Below, in pieces: positions 54,205 through 63,734 of a stretch of 64,000 bases of DNA. Below the pieces are notes generated by a model. The model saw only the letters and a program-made list of their open reading frames with translations. It had not been told where the DNA came from and did not search any database. Positions within the stretch are counted from its first letter, which is position 1. Each line of letters opens with the position of its first letter. The DNA lies in contig NZ_JAKUJY010000001.1 in assembly GCF_022664535.1 (NCBI RefSeq), positions 310,001 to 374,000 of the forward strand, given 5' to 3'. A program made the translations under genes and the position numbers. Origin of the DNA: Sphingobium trunci (GTDB taxonomy: Bacteria; Pseudomonadota; Alphaproteobacteria; Sphingomonadales; Sphingomonadaceae).

Positions 54205-54990
54205 TCAGTGCAGGTTCTCGGCGTCGTTGATGTAGACCGAGGTCAGCAGCGCGAACACATAGGCTTGGATCACCGCCACCAGCACTTCCAGGGCGCTGAT
54301 GCCGATCATCAGGATGAAGCTGGCGCTGCCGACGGTGAGACCGTAGCCGACGCCGGCGTTCGACGCGTTGATGACGAAGCCTGCCAGCACCTTGAGCAGG
54401 ACGTGCCCGGCCGTCATCGCGACGAACAGTCGCAGGCCGAGGCTGAACGGACGCACCATGAACGAGATCAGCTCGATCGGGAAAATGACCGGGATCATCG
54501 GCAGCGGTGTGCCGTGCGGCACGAACAGCGAGAAGAAGTGGAAGCCATGCTTGTAGAAGCCCACCGCCAGCACGATCGAGAAGCTCATGATCGCGAGCAC
54601 GCCGGTCGCGGTGAAATGGCTGGTGAAGGTGAAGGGGTGAAGGCCGACCAGGCCCAGCGGCAGCAGGCCCAGCAGATTCGCCAGCAGGATGAACATGAAC
54701 AGCGAGAAGACATAGGGAATATACTTCTTGCCGCCCTCGCCCACATTGGCAATCAGCAGGCTCTTGATGAAGCCGGTCATATATTCGACCGCCATCTGCC
54801 AGCGTCCGGGGACCAGTTCCCGCTTCATGCCGCCGACCACGAAGATCCACAGGACCACAGCGGCAGCCACCATATAGAGCGCACTGTTGGTGAAGGCGAT
54901 GTTGAAGCCACCGATCGACAGATGATCCGTACCGAACAGCGGTTCGATCGCAAACTGGTGCATCGGATCGATTTTGCCGGATTGTGCCAC
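54205..54990 (-). CDS. atpB: ATP synthase F0 subunit a
   Basis: Stator channel of F0, 261 aa with several membrane helices (LYMVAAAVVLWIFVV, YVFSLFMFILLANLLGLLPL and others). The essential arginine is in VRPFSLGLRLFVAMTAGHVL, and the last helix has ALEVLVAVIQAYVFALLTSV. The start is GTG 54990, with AGGGG seven bases upstream. It precedes atpE by 53 bp. Confidence 0.95.
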   Translation of the reverse strand: MAQSGKIDPMHQFAIEPLFGTDHLSIGGFNIAFTNSALYMVAAAVVLWIFVVGGMKRELVPGRWQMAVEYMTGFIKSLLIANVGEGGKKYIPYVFSLFMFILLANLLGLLPLGLVGLHPFTFTSHFTATGVLAIMSFSIVLAVGFYKHGFHFFSLFVPHGTPLPMIPVIFPIELISFMVRPFSLGLRLFVAMTAGHVLLKVLAGFVINASNAGVGYGLTVGSASFILMIGISALEVLVAVIQAYVFALLTSVYINDAENLH

Positions 54991-55118
54991 GCTGGACCCC
55001 TGTAACGTCTTGCTTCTCGGATCATTTCCACTTGCGTGAAAATGCCTGTTTCGGTTTTCGCATTTTCATGACGCCGGCCAGATGACCCACTAGAAAATGC
55101 CGATGAACAAAAACGTCC

Positions 55119-55442
55119 CTATTCGCCGGGACGCTTCGTCGTCGTCAATCTGATGATGTTCCTGAACGCCGCCACGATCCCAAGACCGAGGAAAGCCAAC
55201 AGGAGCCATGGGGATGTCCGCAGAAAGTAGTCCAATGTCCCACCAACCACGGCACCGCCGGCAAGACCACCGATCAGCTCTGCGAGAACCCTATTGCCGA
55301 GCCGCGATCCATCGTCGGCCTGCTGCACCTGTGTCCCCTGTCTGACCTGTTCGGCGTGTTCGGCCTGCGCGATCCGCTCCTGCAAAGAAGCGATCCGTGC
55401 ATCTTCCCCCGCCGGGTCCTGCCCCGGTGCATCCGCTGCCAT
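55119..55442 (-). CDS. atpI: ATP synthase-associated AtpI-like protein
   Basis: 107 aa. A hydrophilic, Gln-rich N-terminal half with a short coiled coil (IASLQERIAQAEHAEQVRQG) and two membrane helices, LAELIGGLAGGAVVGGTLDY and PWLLLAFLGLGIVAAFRNII. The family helps assemble the c-ring or carries Mg2+. ATG 55442 has AGGA at eight bases. It heads the F0 operon; the promoter probably lies in the 177 bp before it. Confidence 0.88.
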   Translation of the reverse strand: MAADAPGQDPAGEDARIASLQERIAQAEHAEQVRQGTQVQQADDGSRLGNRVLAELIGGLAGGAVVGGTLDYFLRTSPWLLLAFLGLGIVAAFRNIIRLTTTKRPGE

Positions 55443-55619
55443 CCCGCATCCTTTCGTCAAGGCTTCAACGACCCTGCGTCAGGCGGCATGGCGTTAACGG
55501 CTGCACCCGTCAAGGCGCGGCCCGTTTAGAAAGGGCTTTGGGGAGTGTCAACCGTCGTTGGGCAGGAGAATTTTCCGTCCCAACGAAGCTGGGTCAAAAG
55601 TCCACTAGCGCGGCAGGAA

Positions 55620-56021
55620 TCATCCCGCCGTCGCGCAATAGGGTGGCAGGGCGATCGGCCCGGCGCCCTTGGTTTGCCACGACCCGGCACCGATCCGGTA
55701 GACTTGCCCCTGCTTCACCCGGCTGCTCAACGTCTGGCAACCGATGGAGGCGGCGACATCCTGCACCGTCACGCCGCGCTTGCCCGCCAGGTCGGTATAG
55801 GCGGCGCGCCGCTTGATATTGATCGATTCGACTTCGGACCGCACCGCGTCGCTCACCGATCCGGCAATGCCCAGATAACCATCGGCCTGCTCACCGACGA
55901 CGCCCGAAGCCATGGCCGCGACCACGGCAGCGGATTGTGCCCGTGCGGGGGAGGTCATGACCAGCCCGGTCGCCAGCGCAACGGCGGCAGTCGCTGCAAT
56001 CATCAGGAATTTGCGTGTCAT
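55620..56021 (-). CDS. ydbL: YdbL-family periplasmic protein (DUF1318)
   Basis: 133 aa with a signal peptide (LMIAATAAVALATGLVMTSP, ARAQ cleavage). The DUF1318 domain includes GVVGEQADGYLGIAGSVSDA, VESINIKRRAAYTDLAGKRG and AASIGCQTLSSRVKQGQVYR. In E. coli YdbL is co-transcribed with ydbH and ynbE and modulates their function in outer-membrane lipid balance. Its ATG overlaps the ynbE stop by 4 bp. Confidence 0.9.
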   Translation of the reverse strand: MTRKFLMIAATAAVALATGLVMTSPARAQSAAVVAAMASGVVGEQADGYLGIAGSVSDAVRSEVESINIKRRAAYTDLAGKRGVTVQDVAASIGCQTLSSRVKQGQVYRIGAGSWQTKGAGPIALPPYCATAG

Positions 56022-56206
56022 TGCGGGAACAACTCCGGGTTATTCTGGATCAGATCCTGTGCATCGCGCTGCAATTTCACAACGACTTCCTGCTGCACCT
56101 TGACGTTGAGGTTGATTTCGATCGGTTTGTCAGGCGCCTTCACCTGGATGCAGCCCCCCAGGGCCAAACCGGCGAAACCCGCCATCATGATCGTTCGCTT
56201 CTTCAT
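56018..56206 (-). CDS. ynbE: YnbE-family outer-membrane lipoprotein
   Basis: 62 aa. The lipoprotein signal is MKKRTIMMAGFAGLALGGC (lipidation at Cys19). The mature part contains APDKPIEINLNVKVQQEVVV, the strand that pairs with YdbH, and ends DLIQNNPELFP. YdbH and YnbE are reported to form an intermembrane bridge. It overlaps ydbH and ydbL by 4 bp each, so the three are made together. Confidence 0.9.
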   Translation of the reverse strand: MKKRTIMMAGFAGLALGGCIQVKAPDKPIEINLNVKVQQEVVVKLQRDAQDLIQNNPELFPQ

Positions 56207-59200
56207 TTCTGCTCCCCGTTTGGCACAGTTTCGCTTTCCGCAGGCTGAACTGCAATCCCCTGCGCATCCATCTTCTGGCGCATCTTTTCCTGCATCTGGT
56301 CGCCAATGCTGTTTTGTATGAGCGTTGAGGGATCGATGAAGGATTGCGCCGTTCCCAGCAGCCCGCGGAAGGGCGCCGCGATGCGCACGTTGAAAATGAA
56401 GGGCAAGCCCGTGAAGTTGCGGGCCAGCCCGGCGGGCGCCCCGCCGATCTGCCCGCGATTGACGCCGTTGAAAACGACATTGGTGACCATTTCGCCATCC
56501 AGCGCGCCGTCCATCAGGATCGTCAGGCATTTATATTGCAGGTTCTTGAGAGCATCGAAGGCCATCCGCCCCATCGCCCCCAACTGCTCATTCGATACCG
56601 GACCGACATAGGATAACGTGCCCGACTGCCGGGTGGGATCGCACGGAATCGTGGGGAGCACGCCCTCGGGCATCATCAGCGGAGGCAGGCCCTGCTGCCG
56701 CGCCACCAGCACGCCGCCCGCGACGCGTCCGCCCTGCGCGTTGAATATCAGGGGCATGATTCCGTCGAACGTGCCCGTAGCCGACACATTCTTGAGATCC
56801 ATCGCCTGGATGAAGGCCCCTGCGTCCAGCCCGATGACACGGAAGGTCATGTACCGGTCGACATCGGCGCTGAAATCCATGGTGGTCGGCAGCAGAACCA
56901 GTTGCCCGCCGGAAAAGGGCCAGCCGCCACCCTCGATCCGCACTTTCTGGCCCGCCTCCAGCCGATAACGCAACACCCCGTCGCGCACTTCTATGCCCGG
57001 ATTGACGGACCTGATTCGCGCCTCCTGTCCCGGCGCGCTCACCAGGCCGAGCAGATCGGTGAAGCGCAATTCGCCCGAAAGACCTTCTACCGGACCGAAG
57101 GCAGCGGCCAGGCTGGCATTATCGGTGCGGAAAAGCCCATCGCTGGAAACCTGTGAGCCGTTCCAGCGGATATGCCCTTCGCCGCTCACCGTTCCCTTCA
57201 CATTGGCGACCACCCCCAGCGCCAGCCGGGTCACATCCTCCGGCTGGAGGCTGGGACCAAAAGCCAGGGCAGGAACCGTCAGGTCGGCCCTGCCCCGACC
57301 GCGGCCCAGATCGTGGACAATGTCGGCGCGTGCCACCAAAGCGTCATTGCGCGGCACCCGCAGCGTACCCGTCGCCGCAATGCGGCCGTCCTTCAGGGTC
57401 AGCGCGAAATCGGGCACCTTGAGCGGCTGGAACCGCCCCGGCGTCTGCGCATCGCGCACCGTCAGGCTAGCCGCCAGTTTCAACGTTCCATCGGCAAAGC
57501 CCCAGTTCCCCGCACCTTCTTCGAGGATCAGCGGCACCGCACCGATTTTTCCACCTGCGCCAGTCAGGCGCCCGCCAAAGCCCCCGGCGGCCAGCTTGCC
57601 GTCCAACGTCGCGGCGGTCAGGCGGACCGGCGAATCCTGCGGCCCGATCGCAAGGTCGGCATGGGAAAGCGCAAAACCTTCCCGGCCCAGGACCATGCGC
57701 GCCGTGTCCGCCGTGAGCCGCATCGGACTGTCGCCGCTGGTGCCGGTCAACGCCAATTTACGGATTTCCGCGCCGCCGCGCACACCAGCGGCGCCAGCCG
57801 CAAACAGGGCCTGCCCGCCTGCCGGACACAAGGTCTGCCGTGTGCGCCCGATGGCAAAGCTACCGTAGCGCGCCTCGATCAGCGACACCGGCACGCAATG
57901 CGAATTGACGGCGATCCTGCCATGGGCGTCAAGTTGTCCCTCGATCGGGGCGACCAGACCGCGCAGCCGTCCGCCAGGCAACGGGCCATCCAGCCGGACT
58001 TGGGTGGAAAAGCGCGTGTCCCCTCCCGGCCCCGCGACGAAGCGGACCGGTTCCAGCGATAGCTTGGCATTACCCGCCGCATAGGGATCAAGGAATAATT
58101 GCCCGCCAAAACCACCGCCGGGCCGTCGCGCCAACCGCAATGCCGCCTTGGGCAAGCCGCTGCCTTCGCTCGTCACGGCGCCGTCCAAGGCCCAATCGAC
58201 GGCCGCCTGTCCCTTTCCGGGCCAGCCGATAGTGACGCGACCATCGCCCGGTATCGCCAACCGCGCACCGCTTTTCGCGAAAAACCGCGTTCCTGTCAGG
58301 ACCAGACTGCCGCCCTTGGCCCGCTCGGCAAAGGCCAGATTTGTCTGAAACACATTATTCTGGCCCGCGCGCCGCACAGCGTCGGCCAGTCGCGCCGCCA
58401 ACGGACCAAGGGGCGATCCCGCGGCCGATTCGCGAAAGCCCGCCAGAGGATCACGCCCGGCAAGGCGCAATTGGCGCACGGACAGCCGCCCTTGCATCCG
58501 CAAGTCACTCTTGCCGATCACCCAGCCGCCCCTAATTTCCGACGCACCCGCCAGCAGGCCGGAGCCGGACAGAGCCGCCGCACCGATCCGGGCGCGTCCT
58601 GCGGTGCTGGCCGCCGTGCCGTCGAAATCGATCTTCGCACTGGGCCGGGCCAGCAGCACGCCGTGGGACTTGAGCGCCGCTCCCGCCAGATCGACATGAC
58701 CGTTCCAGCGATCCAGCGCCTTGCCCAGCCAAATATCCATATCCGCCGCCGGTTTGGCCATGGCGGTCGCCATATCCCGGCAGGCGAAGGCTTCTCCCCG
58801 CGCGGGACCGGACAGATGCGGCCGTCCATCCTGCATTGCGACGTCCAGCATCGCGGTCATATCGGCAAGGCCGCAACCGCCTATCCCCGCATTCGGCATA
58901 GCCGCCGCCAGCTTGCCCCGGAAACCCGAGCGCAAATTCCCCCTGCCGTCGATCTGCATGCCGACGATCCCGGCATCCGTATCCAGCCGCAGCCGCGCGT
59001 CGTTCAGAGCCAGAAGAATATCCGGCAGGCTGAACGGAGCGGTCGAGGCAGGATCCCGGAATTTGTCGATCTCCCCCAGGCTCAACACACCGTCATGCAG
59101 GGAACCGCGCATACGCACGCCCCCCGCCCGCACGGCCGCGACCTGCGGAGCGAGGCCGGTGAAGGCGATGTCCACCTCCACCCAGCGCGCCGTCAGGTCC

Positions 59201-59439
59201 GGATGGGCAGGATCGCCCAGCACGATATTCTCGATCCGCTGGGTACGAAGACCGATATTCGTCAGGTCGTAGCTGCCCTGAACCCCACGCCGGTTGAGTT
59301 CGCGGCTGATGAAATTTTCGGCGATGGGCGCGCGCTGTGTCCAGAGCGCGGCGAGGATCAGCGCGAGCGATCCCGTCCCCACTCCAAGCCAGCGCAGCCA
59401 GCCCCGGCGAATGTCCTTTTCGCCGTCTTCATCTTCCAT
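56203..59439 (-). CDS. ydbH: YdbH-family AsmA-like intermembrane lipid bridge protein
   Basis: 1078 aa. One N-terminal membrane helix (WLRWLGVGTGSLALILAALW) anchors a large periplasmic beta-rich body typical of AsmA-like/TamB-like lipid bridges, with many short strands such as LTARWVEVDIAFTGLAPQVA. The C-terminal YdbH region has YMTFRVIGLDAGAFIQAMDL and NVSATGTFDGIMPLIFNAQG. In E. coli YdbH, YhdP and TamB act redundantly in phospholipid transport to the outer membrane. ATG 59439 is chosen over an in-frame TTG at 59451. It is the first gene of the ydbH-ynbE-ydbL operon. Confidence 0.88.
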   Translation of the reverse strand: MEDEDGEKDIRRGWLRWLGVGTGSLALILAALWTQRAPIAENFISRELNRRGVQGSYDLTNIGLRTQRIENIVLGDPAHPDLTARWVEVDIAFTGLAPQVAAVRAGGVRMRGSLHDGVLSLGEIDKFRDPASTAPFSLPDILLALNDARLRLDTDAGIVGMQIDGRGNLRSGFRGKLAAAMPNAGIGGCGLADMTAMLDVAMQDGRPHLSGPARGEAFACRDMATAMAKPAADMDIWLGKALDRWNGHVDLAGAALKSHGVLLARPSAKIDFDGTAASTAGRARIGAAALSGSGLLAGASEIRGGWVIGKSDLRMQGRLSVRQLRLAGRDPLAGFRESAAGSPLGPLAARLADAVRRAGQNNVFQTNLAFAERAKGGSLVLTGTRFFAKSGARLAIPGDGRVTIGWPGKGQAAVDWALDGAVTSEGSGLPKAALRLARRPGGGFGGQLFLDPYAAGNAKLSLEPVRFVAGPGGDTRFSTQVRLDGPLPGGRLRGLVAPIEGQLDAHGRIAVNSHCVPVSLIEARYGSFAIGRTRQTLCPAGGQALFAAGAAGVRGGAEIRKLALTGTSGDSPMRLTADTARMVLGREGFALSHADLAIGPQDSPVRLTAATLDGKLAAGGFGGRLTGAGGKIGAVPLILEEGAGNWGFADGTLKLAASLTVRDAQTPGRFQPLKVPDFALTLKDGRIAATGTLRVPRNDALVARADIVHDLGRGRGRADLTVPALAFGPSLQPEDVTRLALGVVANVKGTVSGEGHIRWNGSQVSSDGLFRTDNASLAAAFGPVEGLSGELRFTDLLGLVSAPGQEARIRSVNPGIEVRDGVLRYRLEAGQKVRIEGGGWPFSGGQLVLLPTTMDFSADVDRYMTFRVIGLDAGAFIQAMDLKNVSATGTFDGIMPLIFNAQGGRVAGGVLVARQQGLPPLMMPEGVLPTIPCDPTRQSGTLSYVGPVSNEQLGAMGRMAFDALKNLQYKCLTILMDGALDGEMVTNVVFNGVNRGQIGGAPAGLARNFTGLPFIFNVRIAAPFRGLLGTAQSFIDPSTLIQNSIGDQMQEKMRQKMDAQGIAVQPAESETVPNGEQK

Positions 59440-59658
59440 GCCTATCGCCAACCCCGGCTTTGAAAATGCCTAACGTAAGTCCGTAACGCCTTAACAACGT
59501 CTGACTGACCTTAAATATCCTCGCCCCGCAAATCCGCAACGGCGAGTGATCCGGTGGGATCATGCTTTCCCCTGTTTTCCGCATCGCAGGAGCGCGCGCT
59601 GTTCCAGCTCAAGACAAAATGCTCTAGCCTCCCGGTTCGGAAAGGGGGATATAAACCA

Positions 59659-60354
59659 TTGTCTGACAAGGATTTGAGAGCCGCCCATGATGGCGCCGGA
59701 CATCGTGCCCGGCTGCGGCAGAAACTGGCGCAAAGCGGCGGAGAAGCGCTGCACGATCATGAACTGATCGAATATCTGCTCGCCCTGGCGATTCCCCGCC
59801 GGGACACCAAACCACTGGCCAAGGCGCTGCTGCGCGAATTTGGCGGCATTGGCGGACTGATGACGGCCGACTGGGAGGCGATCGGGCGAATGCCGGGCAT
59901 GGGCGACACCAGCATCGCCGCGATCAAGATCGTCCAGGCGACCGCGCTGCGAATGCTCCGCAACGAGGTCGCGGAAAAGCCGGTGCTGGCAAGCTGGCAG
60001 GCGCTGCTCGACTATCTGCGCGCGGACATGGCCTTTTTGACGGTGGAGCGGGTGCGGGTGCTTCATCTCAACAGCCGCAACATGCTGATCCGCGATGAAC
60101 ATATGAGCGAAGGCTCGATCGATCAGGCGGCAATTTATACGCGCGAAGTCATTCGCCGGGCCATAGACCTGGGTTCAGCGGCCCTCATTCTTGTGCACAA
60201 CCACCCAAGCGGTTCCCCCGAGCCGAGCCGCCAGGACATCGAGATTACCCGCCAGATCGCGGAAGCGGGAAAGAGGCTGAACATCGCGGTACACGACCAC
60301 ATCATCATCGGTGCGCAGGGACATACCAGCTTGCGGTCGAAGGGGCTGCTGTAG
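59659..60354 (+). CDS. radC: RadC family JAB-domain protein
   Basis: 231 aa. An N-terminal helix-hairpin-helix region has HRARLRQKLAQSGGEALHDH, EYLLALAIPRRDTKPLAKAL and MPGMGDTSIAAIKIVQATAL. The C-terminal JAB/MPN metalloprotease-like domain has the motif VHNHPSGSPEPSRQDIEITR (His, His, Asp metal ligands). The family was once linked to DNA repair; the real function is unsettled. TTG 59659 is chosen because GGGGGA lies nine bases upstream; GTG 59554 would add 35 residues without family similarity. Confidence 0.88.
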   Translation: MSDKDLRAAHDGAGHRARLRQKLAQSGGEALHDHELIEYLLALAIPRRDTKPLAKALLREFGGIGGLMTADWEAIGRMPGMGDTSIAAIKIVQATALRMLRNEVAEKPVLASWQALLDYLRADMAFLTVERVRVLHLNSRNMLIRDEHMSEGSIDQAAIYTREVIRRAIDLGSAALILVHNHPSGSPEPSRQDIEITRQIAEAGKRLNIAVHDHIIIGAQGHTSLRSKGLL

Positions 60355-60377
60355 CTGCTGTATCAAGGATATCGGGA

Positions 60378-60451
60378 TGGAGCGGGTGAAGGGAATCGAA
60401 CCCTCGTCGTAAGCTTGGGAAGCTTCTGCTCTGCCATTGAGCTACACCCGC
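60378..60451 (-). tRNA. tRNA-Gly (anticodon CCC)
   Basis: 74 nt including an encoded CCA. The acceptor stem GCGGGTG pairs with CACCCGC, the D arm is GCTC-GAGC, and the T arm is GAGGG-TTCGATT-CCCTT. The anticodon loop TTCCCAA gives CCC, reading GGG codons. The first pair of the anticodon stem is G-A, a mismatch I also recall in related alphaproteobacterial tRNA-Gly(CCC). It lies just after radC on the opposite strand. Confidence 0.93.
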
Positions 60452-60523
60452 CCGGATGAGAAGCGACTTAGCCGTTGGTCCCGATGGCGTCAACGACATC
60501 ACCATGAAGATTTTGCGGAAATT

Positions 60524-61435
60524 TCAGCCATAGGGCGCTTCCGCATCCCGCGCCGGGATCGCCCCGCGGCGGCCGATATTCCAGCCGGCCAGGCGATGCC
60601 CGGCAACGGCCGCTTCGCGCGGAGCCAGGCCGGCCAGCCGGGCGTGGAGATAGCCGCCATTGAAGGCGTCACCGGCCCCGCTGGAATCAATCACGGCGAT
60701 CCTGGCAGGCGGGGCGATGACGGCTCCGTCGACGAGACAGCCGTCGGCGCCCAATTTCACCACGACTTCACGCCCCTCTCCCTCGCCCCACCGCCGTGCG
60801 GCATCCATGGGGTGGTCCGCTTCGCCCATCTCGACTTCATCAGCGAGGGTCGGAAGGCCGATGTCGCTCAAGGCAATGGCCCGGTCGCGCCAATGGCGTG
60901 CGGCAGCGGCATCGGGCCAGAGGCGGGCACGGTAATTGCCGTCGAAGGCGACCCTGCCCCCATTAGCGCGCACCGCATCGCAAAGGGCAAACAGCTTTTC
61001 GCGGGCTTTCTCGGGAAGGATCGCGAGCGTGATCAGAGAGAAATAGAGCAGATCCGATCTGGCCGCCTGTTCCATCATCGCGGCACTTTCCGGCAGGTCG
61101 AACATGCGCCTGGCGGCAGCCTCTCCGCGCCAATAATGGAAGCTGCGTTCGCCCTGCGCGTCGGTCTCGATCGCGTAGAGGCCGGGCAGGCAATCCTCGG
61201 CGGCAAGCAACAGGGAGGTGTCGATTCCCTCCCCTTCCCAGTTCGCCCTCAGTTCGGCGCTCATAGGGTCGGCGCCAATCGCGCTGGCGAAGCGCACCTT
61301 GTCGCCCGATCGGGCCAGATGGATGGCGGTGTTGATGACGTCGCCGCCATAGCGCAAGGCCCAGCCGTCTCCCTCGGCACGGCTCAGCTCCAGCATGGCC
61401 TCGCCTATGACAGTGATACCGGTGGTCTTGCTCAT
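60524..61435 (-). CDS. kdgK: PfkB-family sugar kinase, probably 2-dehydro-3-deoxygluconokinase
   Basis: 303 aa. N-terminal ITVIGEAMLELSR and YGGDVINTAIHLARSGDKVR are the sugar-binding GG motif of ribokinase-type enzymes; VAFDGNYRARLW is typical of KdgK. The C-terminal signature DSSGAGDAFNGGYLHARLAG carries the catalytic Asp and anion hole. KDG kinase phosphorylates 2-keto-3-deoxygluconate to KDPG, feeding the Entner-Doudoroff route. Specificity for KDG over fructose or another sugar is inferred. ATG 61435 is chosen; ATG 61447 directly follows a purine-rich tract and is the alternative. It diverges from the hybrid kinase gene. Confidence 0.85.
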   Translation of the reverse strand: MSKTTGITVIGEAMLELSRAEGDGWALRYGGDVINTAIHLARSGDKVRFASAIGADPMSAELRANWEGEGIDTSLLLAAEDCLPGLYAIETDAQGERSFHYWRGEAAARRMFDLPESAAMMEQAARSDLLYFSLITLAILPEKAREKLFALCDAVRANGGRVAFDGNYRARLWPDAAAARHWRDRAIALSDIGLPTLADEVEMGEADHPMDAARRWGEGEGREVVVKLGADGCLVDGAVIAPPARIAVIDSSGAGDAFNGGYLHARLAGLAPREAAVAGHRLAGWNIGRRGAIPARDAEAPYG

Positions 61436-61591
61436 GATGTGGTCCATCTCCCTTGACGAAGCGCCTCCTTGGCGCGGAGCCGACCCGCAAGTCAATGTCG
61501 CGGCGCACCTATCATGCCGCTTTCGCGAGCGGAACGTTCGGGAAGCTGAAGCGTTGTGCTGGACGAGAATAAAACGCCACGGGGACCTTTG

Positions 61592-63553
61592 ATGAGCACG
61601 GCGGCACCGCAAGGATCGGGGAACCGCTTCGAGCTGCTGGTCCAGAACGTCACGGACTATGCCATATTCATGCTCTCGACGAATGGTATCGTCGTCAGCT
61701 GGAACGCGGGTGCGCGCCGCTTCAAGGGCTATGAGGCCGAGGAGATCATCGGCCAGCATTTTTCCCGATTCTACACGCCAGAGGACCAGGCGGCGGGCAT
61801 ACCCGCCCTGGCGCTGGAAACCGCCGAGCATGAAGGCCGGTTCGAGGCGGAGGGATGGCGGGTGCGTAAGGACGGAACCCATTTCTGGGCCAATGTCGTC
61901 ATCGATCCCATCCGCGATTCGACCGGACAGCTTGTCGGCTTCGCCAAGATCACGCGCGACCTGACCGAGCGCCGTGCCGCGCAGGAGGAATTGCGGCTCA
62001 GTGAGGAACGGTTCCGGCTGCTGGTGCAGGGCGTCACCGACTATGCCATCTACATGCTCGATCCGGTCGGAACGATCACAAGCTGGAATCCGGGCGCGCA
62101 GCGGTTCAAGGGCTATAGCGCCGACGAGATATTGGGACAGAATTTCGCGCGCTTCTATTCCGAAGAGGATCGGATGGCTGGCATGCCGTCCCGCGCACTG
62201 GAAACAGCGGCGCGCGAAGGCCGGTTCGAGGCCGAGGGCTGGCGCATCCGCAAGGACGGATCCGCCTTCTGGGCGCATGTCATCATCGACGCGATCCGCG
62301 ATCCGGGAGGCGAACTGATCGGCTTTGCCAAGATCACTCGCGACCTCAGCGAAAAGCGCGAGGCGCAAATGGCGCTGGAACAGGCGCGCGAGGCGATCTT
62401 CCAGTCGCAGAAGATGGATGCCATCGGCAAGCTGACCGGCGGTGTCGCGCACGATTTCAACAATCTGCTGGCGGTGATCGTCGGCAGCCTGGACCTGGCG
62501 AGGCAGCGGCTGGCGACCGGAGCGGATGTGTCGCGCTATATCGACAATGCCATGACCGCGGCGGAGCGGGGCGCGACGCTGACGCAGCGGATGCTGGCCT
62601 TCGCGCGCAAGCAGGAATTGAAGCTGCAAAGCGTGGATTGCATGGCGCTGGTGCGCGACATGGCCGACCTGCTCAAGACCACCCTGGGATCGGATATCGC
62701 CATAGAGACGCGCTTTCCGCTGCAGCTTCCCGCCGCCTATGCCGATCCGGCGCAGCTGGAACTGGCCCTGCTCAACCTGGCGGTGAACGCGCGCGACGCC
62801 ATGCCGGAGGGAAGGCGCATCATCGTCGAAGGCGCGGAGTTGAATCTATTGCACGAAAAGCAGCCTGATCTGGAAAGCGGCCGCTATGTCCGCCTGTCGA
62901 TCATCGACGAAGGTCAGGGGATGGATGCAACGACGCTCGAACGGGCGCGGGAACCGTTCTTTACCACCAAGGGGGTCGGCAAGGGTACCGGCCTTGGCCT
63001 GTCGATGGTGCATGGCTTTGCCCAGCAATGCGGCGGAGCGCTGACGATCGACAGCGAATTGGGAAAAGGGACTGCCGTGTCGCTCTGGCTCCCTGTCGCG
63101 CCGCCCGATGTTGCGGCGGCTGAGGCGGTGGAAACGATCGACCCGATGGCGATGATGCCGGTCGAACCGCTCGTCATATTGGCGGTCGATGACGACGATC
63201 TGGTGCTCACCAACACCGCAGGCATGCTGGAGGAGTTGGGACACACCGTATTCCTGGCCGGATCGGGCATGGATGCTCTCCGGATGCTGGAAAAGGGCAG
63301 CGTCGACCTGGTGATCACAGACTATGCGATGCCGGGAATGAACGGCGCACAACTCGCGGATGAGATCGACCAAAGGCTCCCCGGTTTGCCGGTCGTCATC
63401 ATTACCGGTTTCGCCGAACTGCCGCCGCACATGACGAGCCGGCCAAGGCTCGACAAACCGTTCAAGCAAGCCGAACTGGCGCGCATCGTGACGGCGGTCA
63501 CGCATGACAGCCAGAAAGTGGTCAGGCTGGCTGCCCATTCGGACGGTCTTTGA
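61592..63553 (+). CDS. Hybrid histidine kinase with duplicated PAS domains and receiver
   Basis: 653 aa, no membrane segment, so cytoplasmic. Domains: PAS-PAC at about residues 10-130 and a near-copy at about 132-252 (TDYAIFMLSTNGIVVSW versus TDYAIYMLDPVGTITSW), a short coil, HisKA with AIGKLTGGVAHDFNNLLAVI (phosphorylated His), HATPase with LLNLAVNARDAMPEGR and GTGLGLSMVHGFAQQCGG, and a C-terminal receiver with AVDDDDLVLTN and Asp in VITDYAMPGMNG. No LOV cysteine motif is seen. ATG 61592 has GGGGA six bases upstream; GTG 61556 is the longer option. The output partner is unknown, because no other regulator gene lies nearby. Confidence 0.9.
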   Translation: MSTAAPQGSGNRFELLVQNVTDYAIFMLSTNGIVVSWNAGARRFKGYEAEEIIGQHFSRFYTPEDQAAGIPALALETAEHEGRFEAEGWRVRKDGTHFWANVVIDPIRDSTGQLVGFAKITRDLTERRAAQEELRLSEERFRLLVQGVTDYAIYMLDPVGTITSWNPGAQRFKGYSADEILGQNFARFYSEEDRMAGMPSRALETAAREGRFEAEGWRIRKDGSAFWAHVIIDAIRDPGGELIGFAKITRDLSEKREAQMALEQAREAIFQSQKMDAIGKLTGGVAHDFNNLLAVIVGSLDLARQRLATGADVSRYIDNAMTAAERGATLTQRMLAFARKQELKLQSVDCMALVRDMADLLKTTLGSDIAIETRFPLQLPAAYADPAQLELALLNLAVNARDAMPEGRRIIVEGAELNLLHEKQPDLESGRYVRLSIIDEGQGMDATTLERAREPFFTTKGVGKGTGLGLSMVHGFAQQCGGALTIDSELGKGTAVSLWLPVAPPDVAAAEAVETIDPMAMMPVEPLVILAVDDDDLVLTNTAGMLEELGHTVFLAGSGMDALRMLEKGSVDLVITDYAMPGMNGAQLADEIDQRLPGLPVVIITGFAELPPHMTSRPRLDKPFKQAELARIVTAVTHDSQKVVRLAAHSDGL

Positions 63554-63734
63554 CCATCAACCGCAGCGTCACGGCAATTTCACGCCATTGTGACGTCTCC
63601 GCATCGGTTTAACCAAAAGTTTGAATGAACGCGCATAAAGACGGCGCTGACGGTCGAACCTCCCTTGCAACCGCTGGAGAGTTCGCCAAAGAGACATGGA
63701 TATCGCCAGCCTCCCCCATGACGACAAGGATCGC

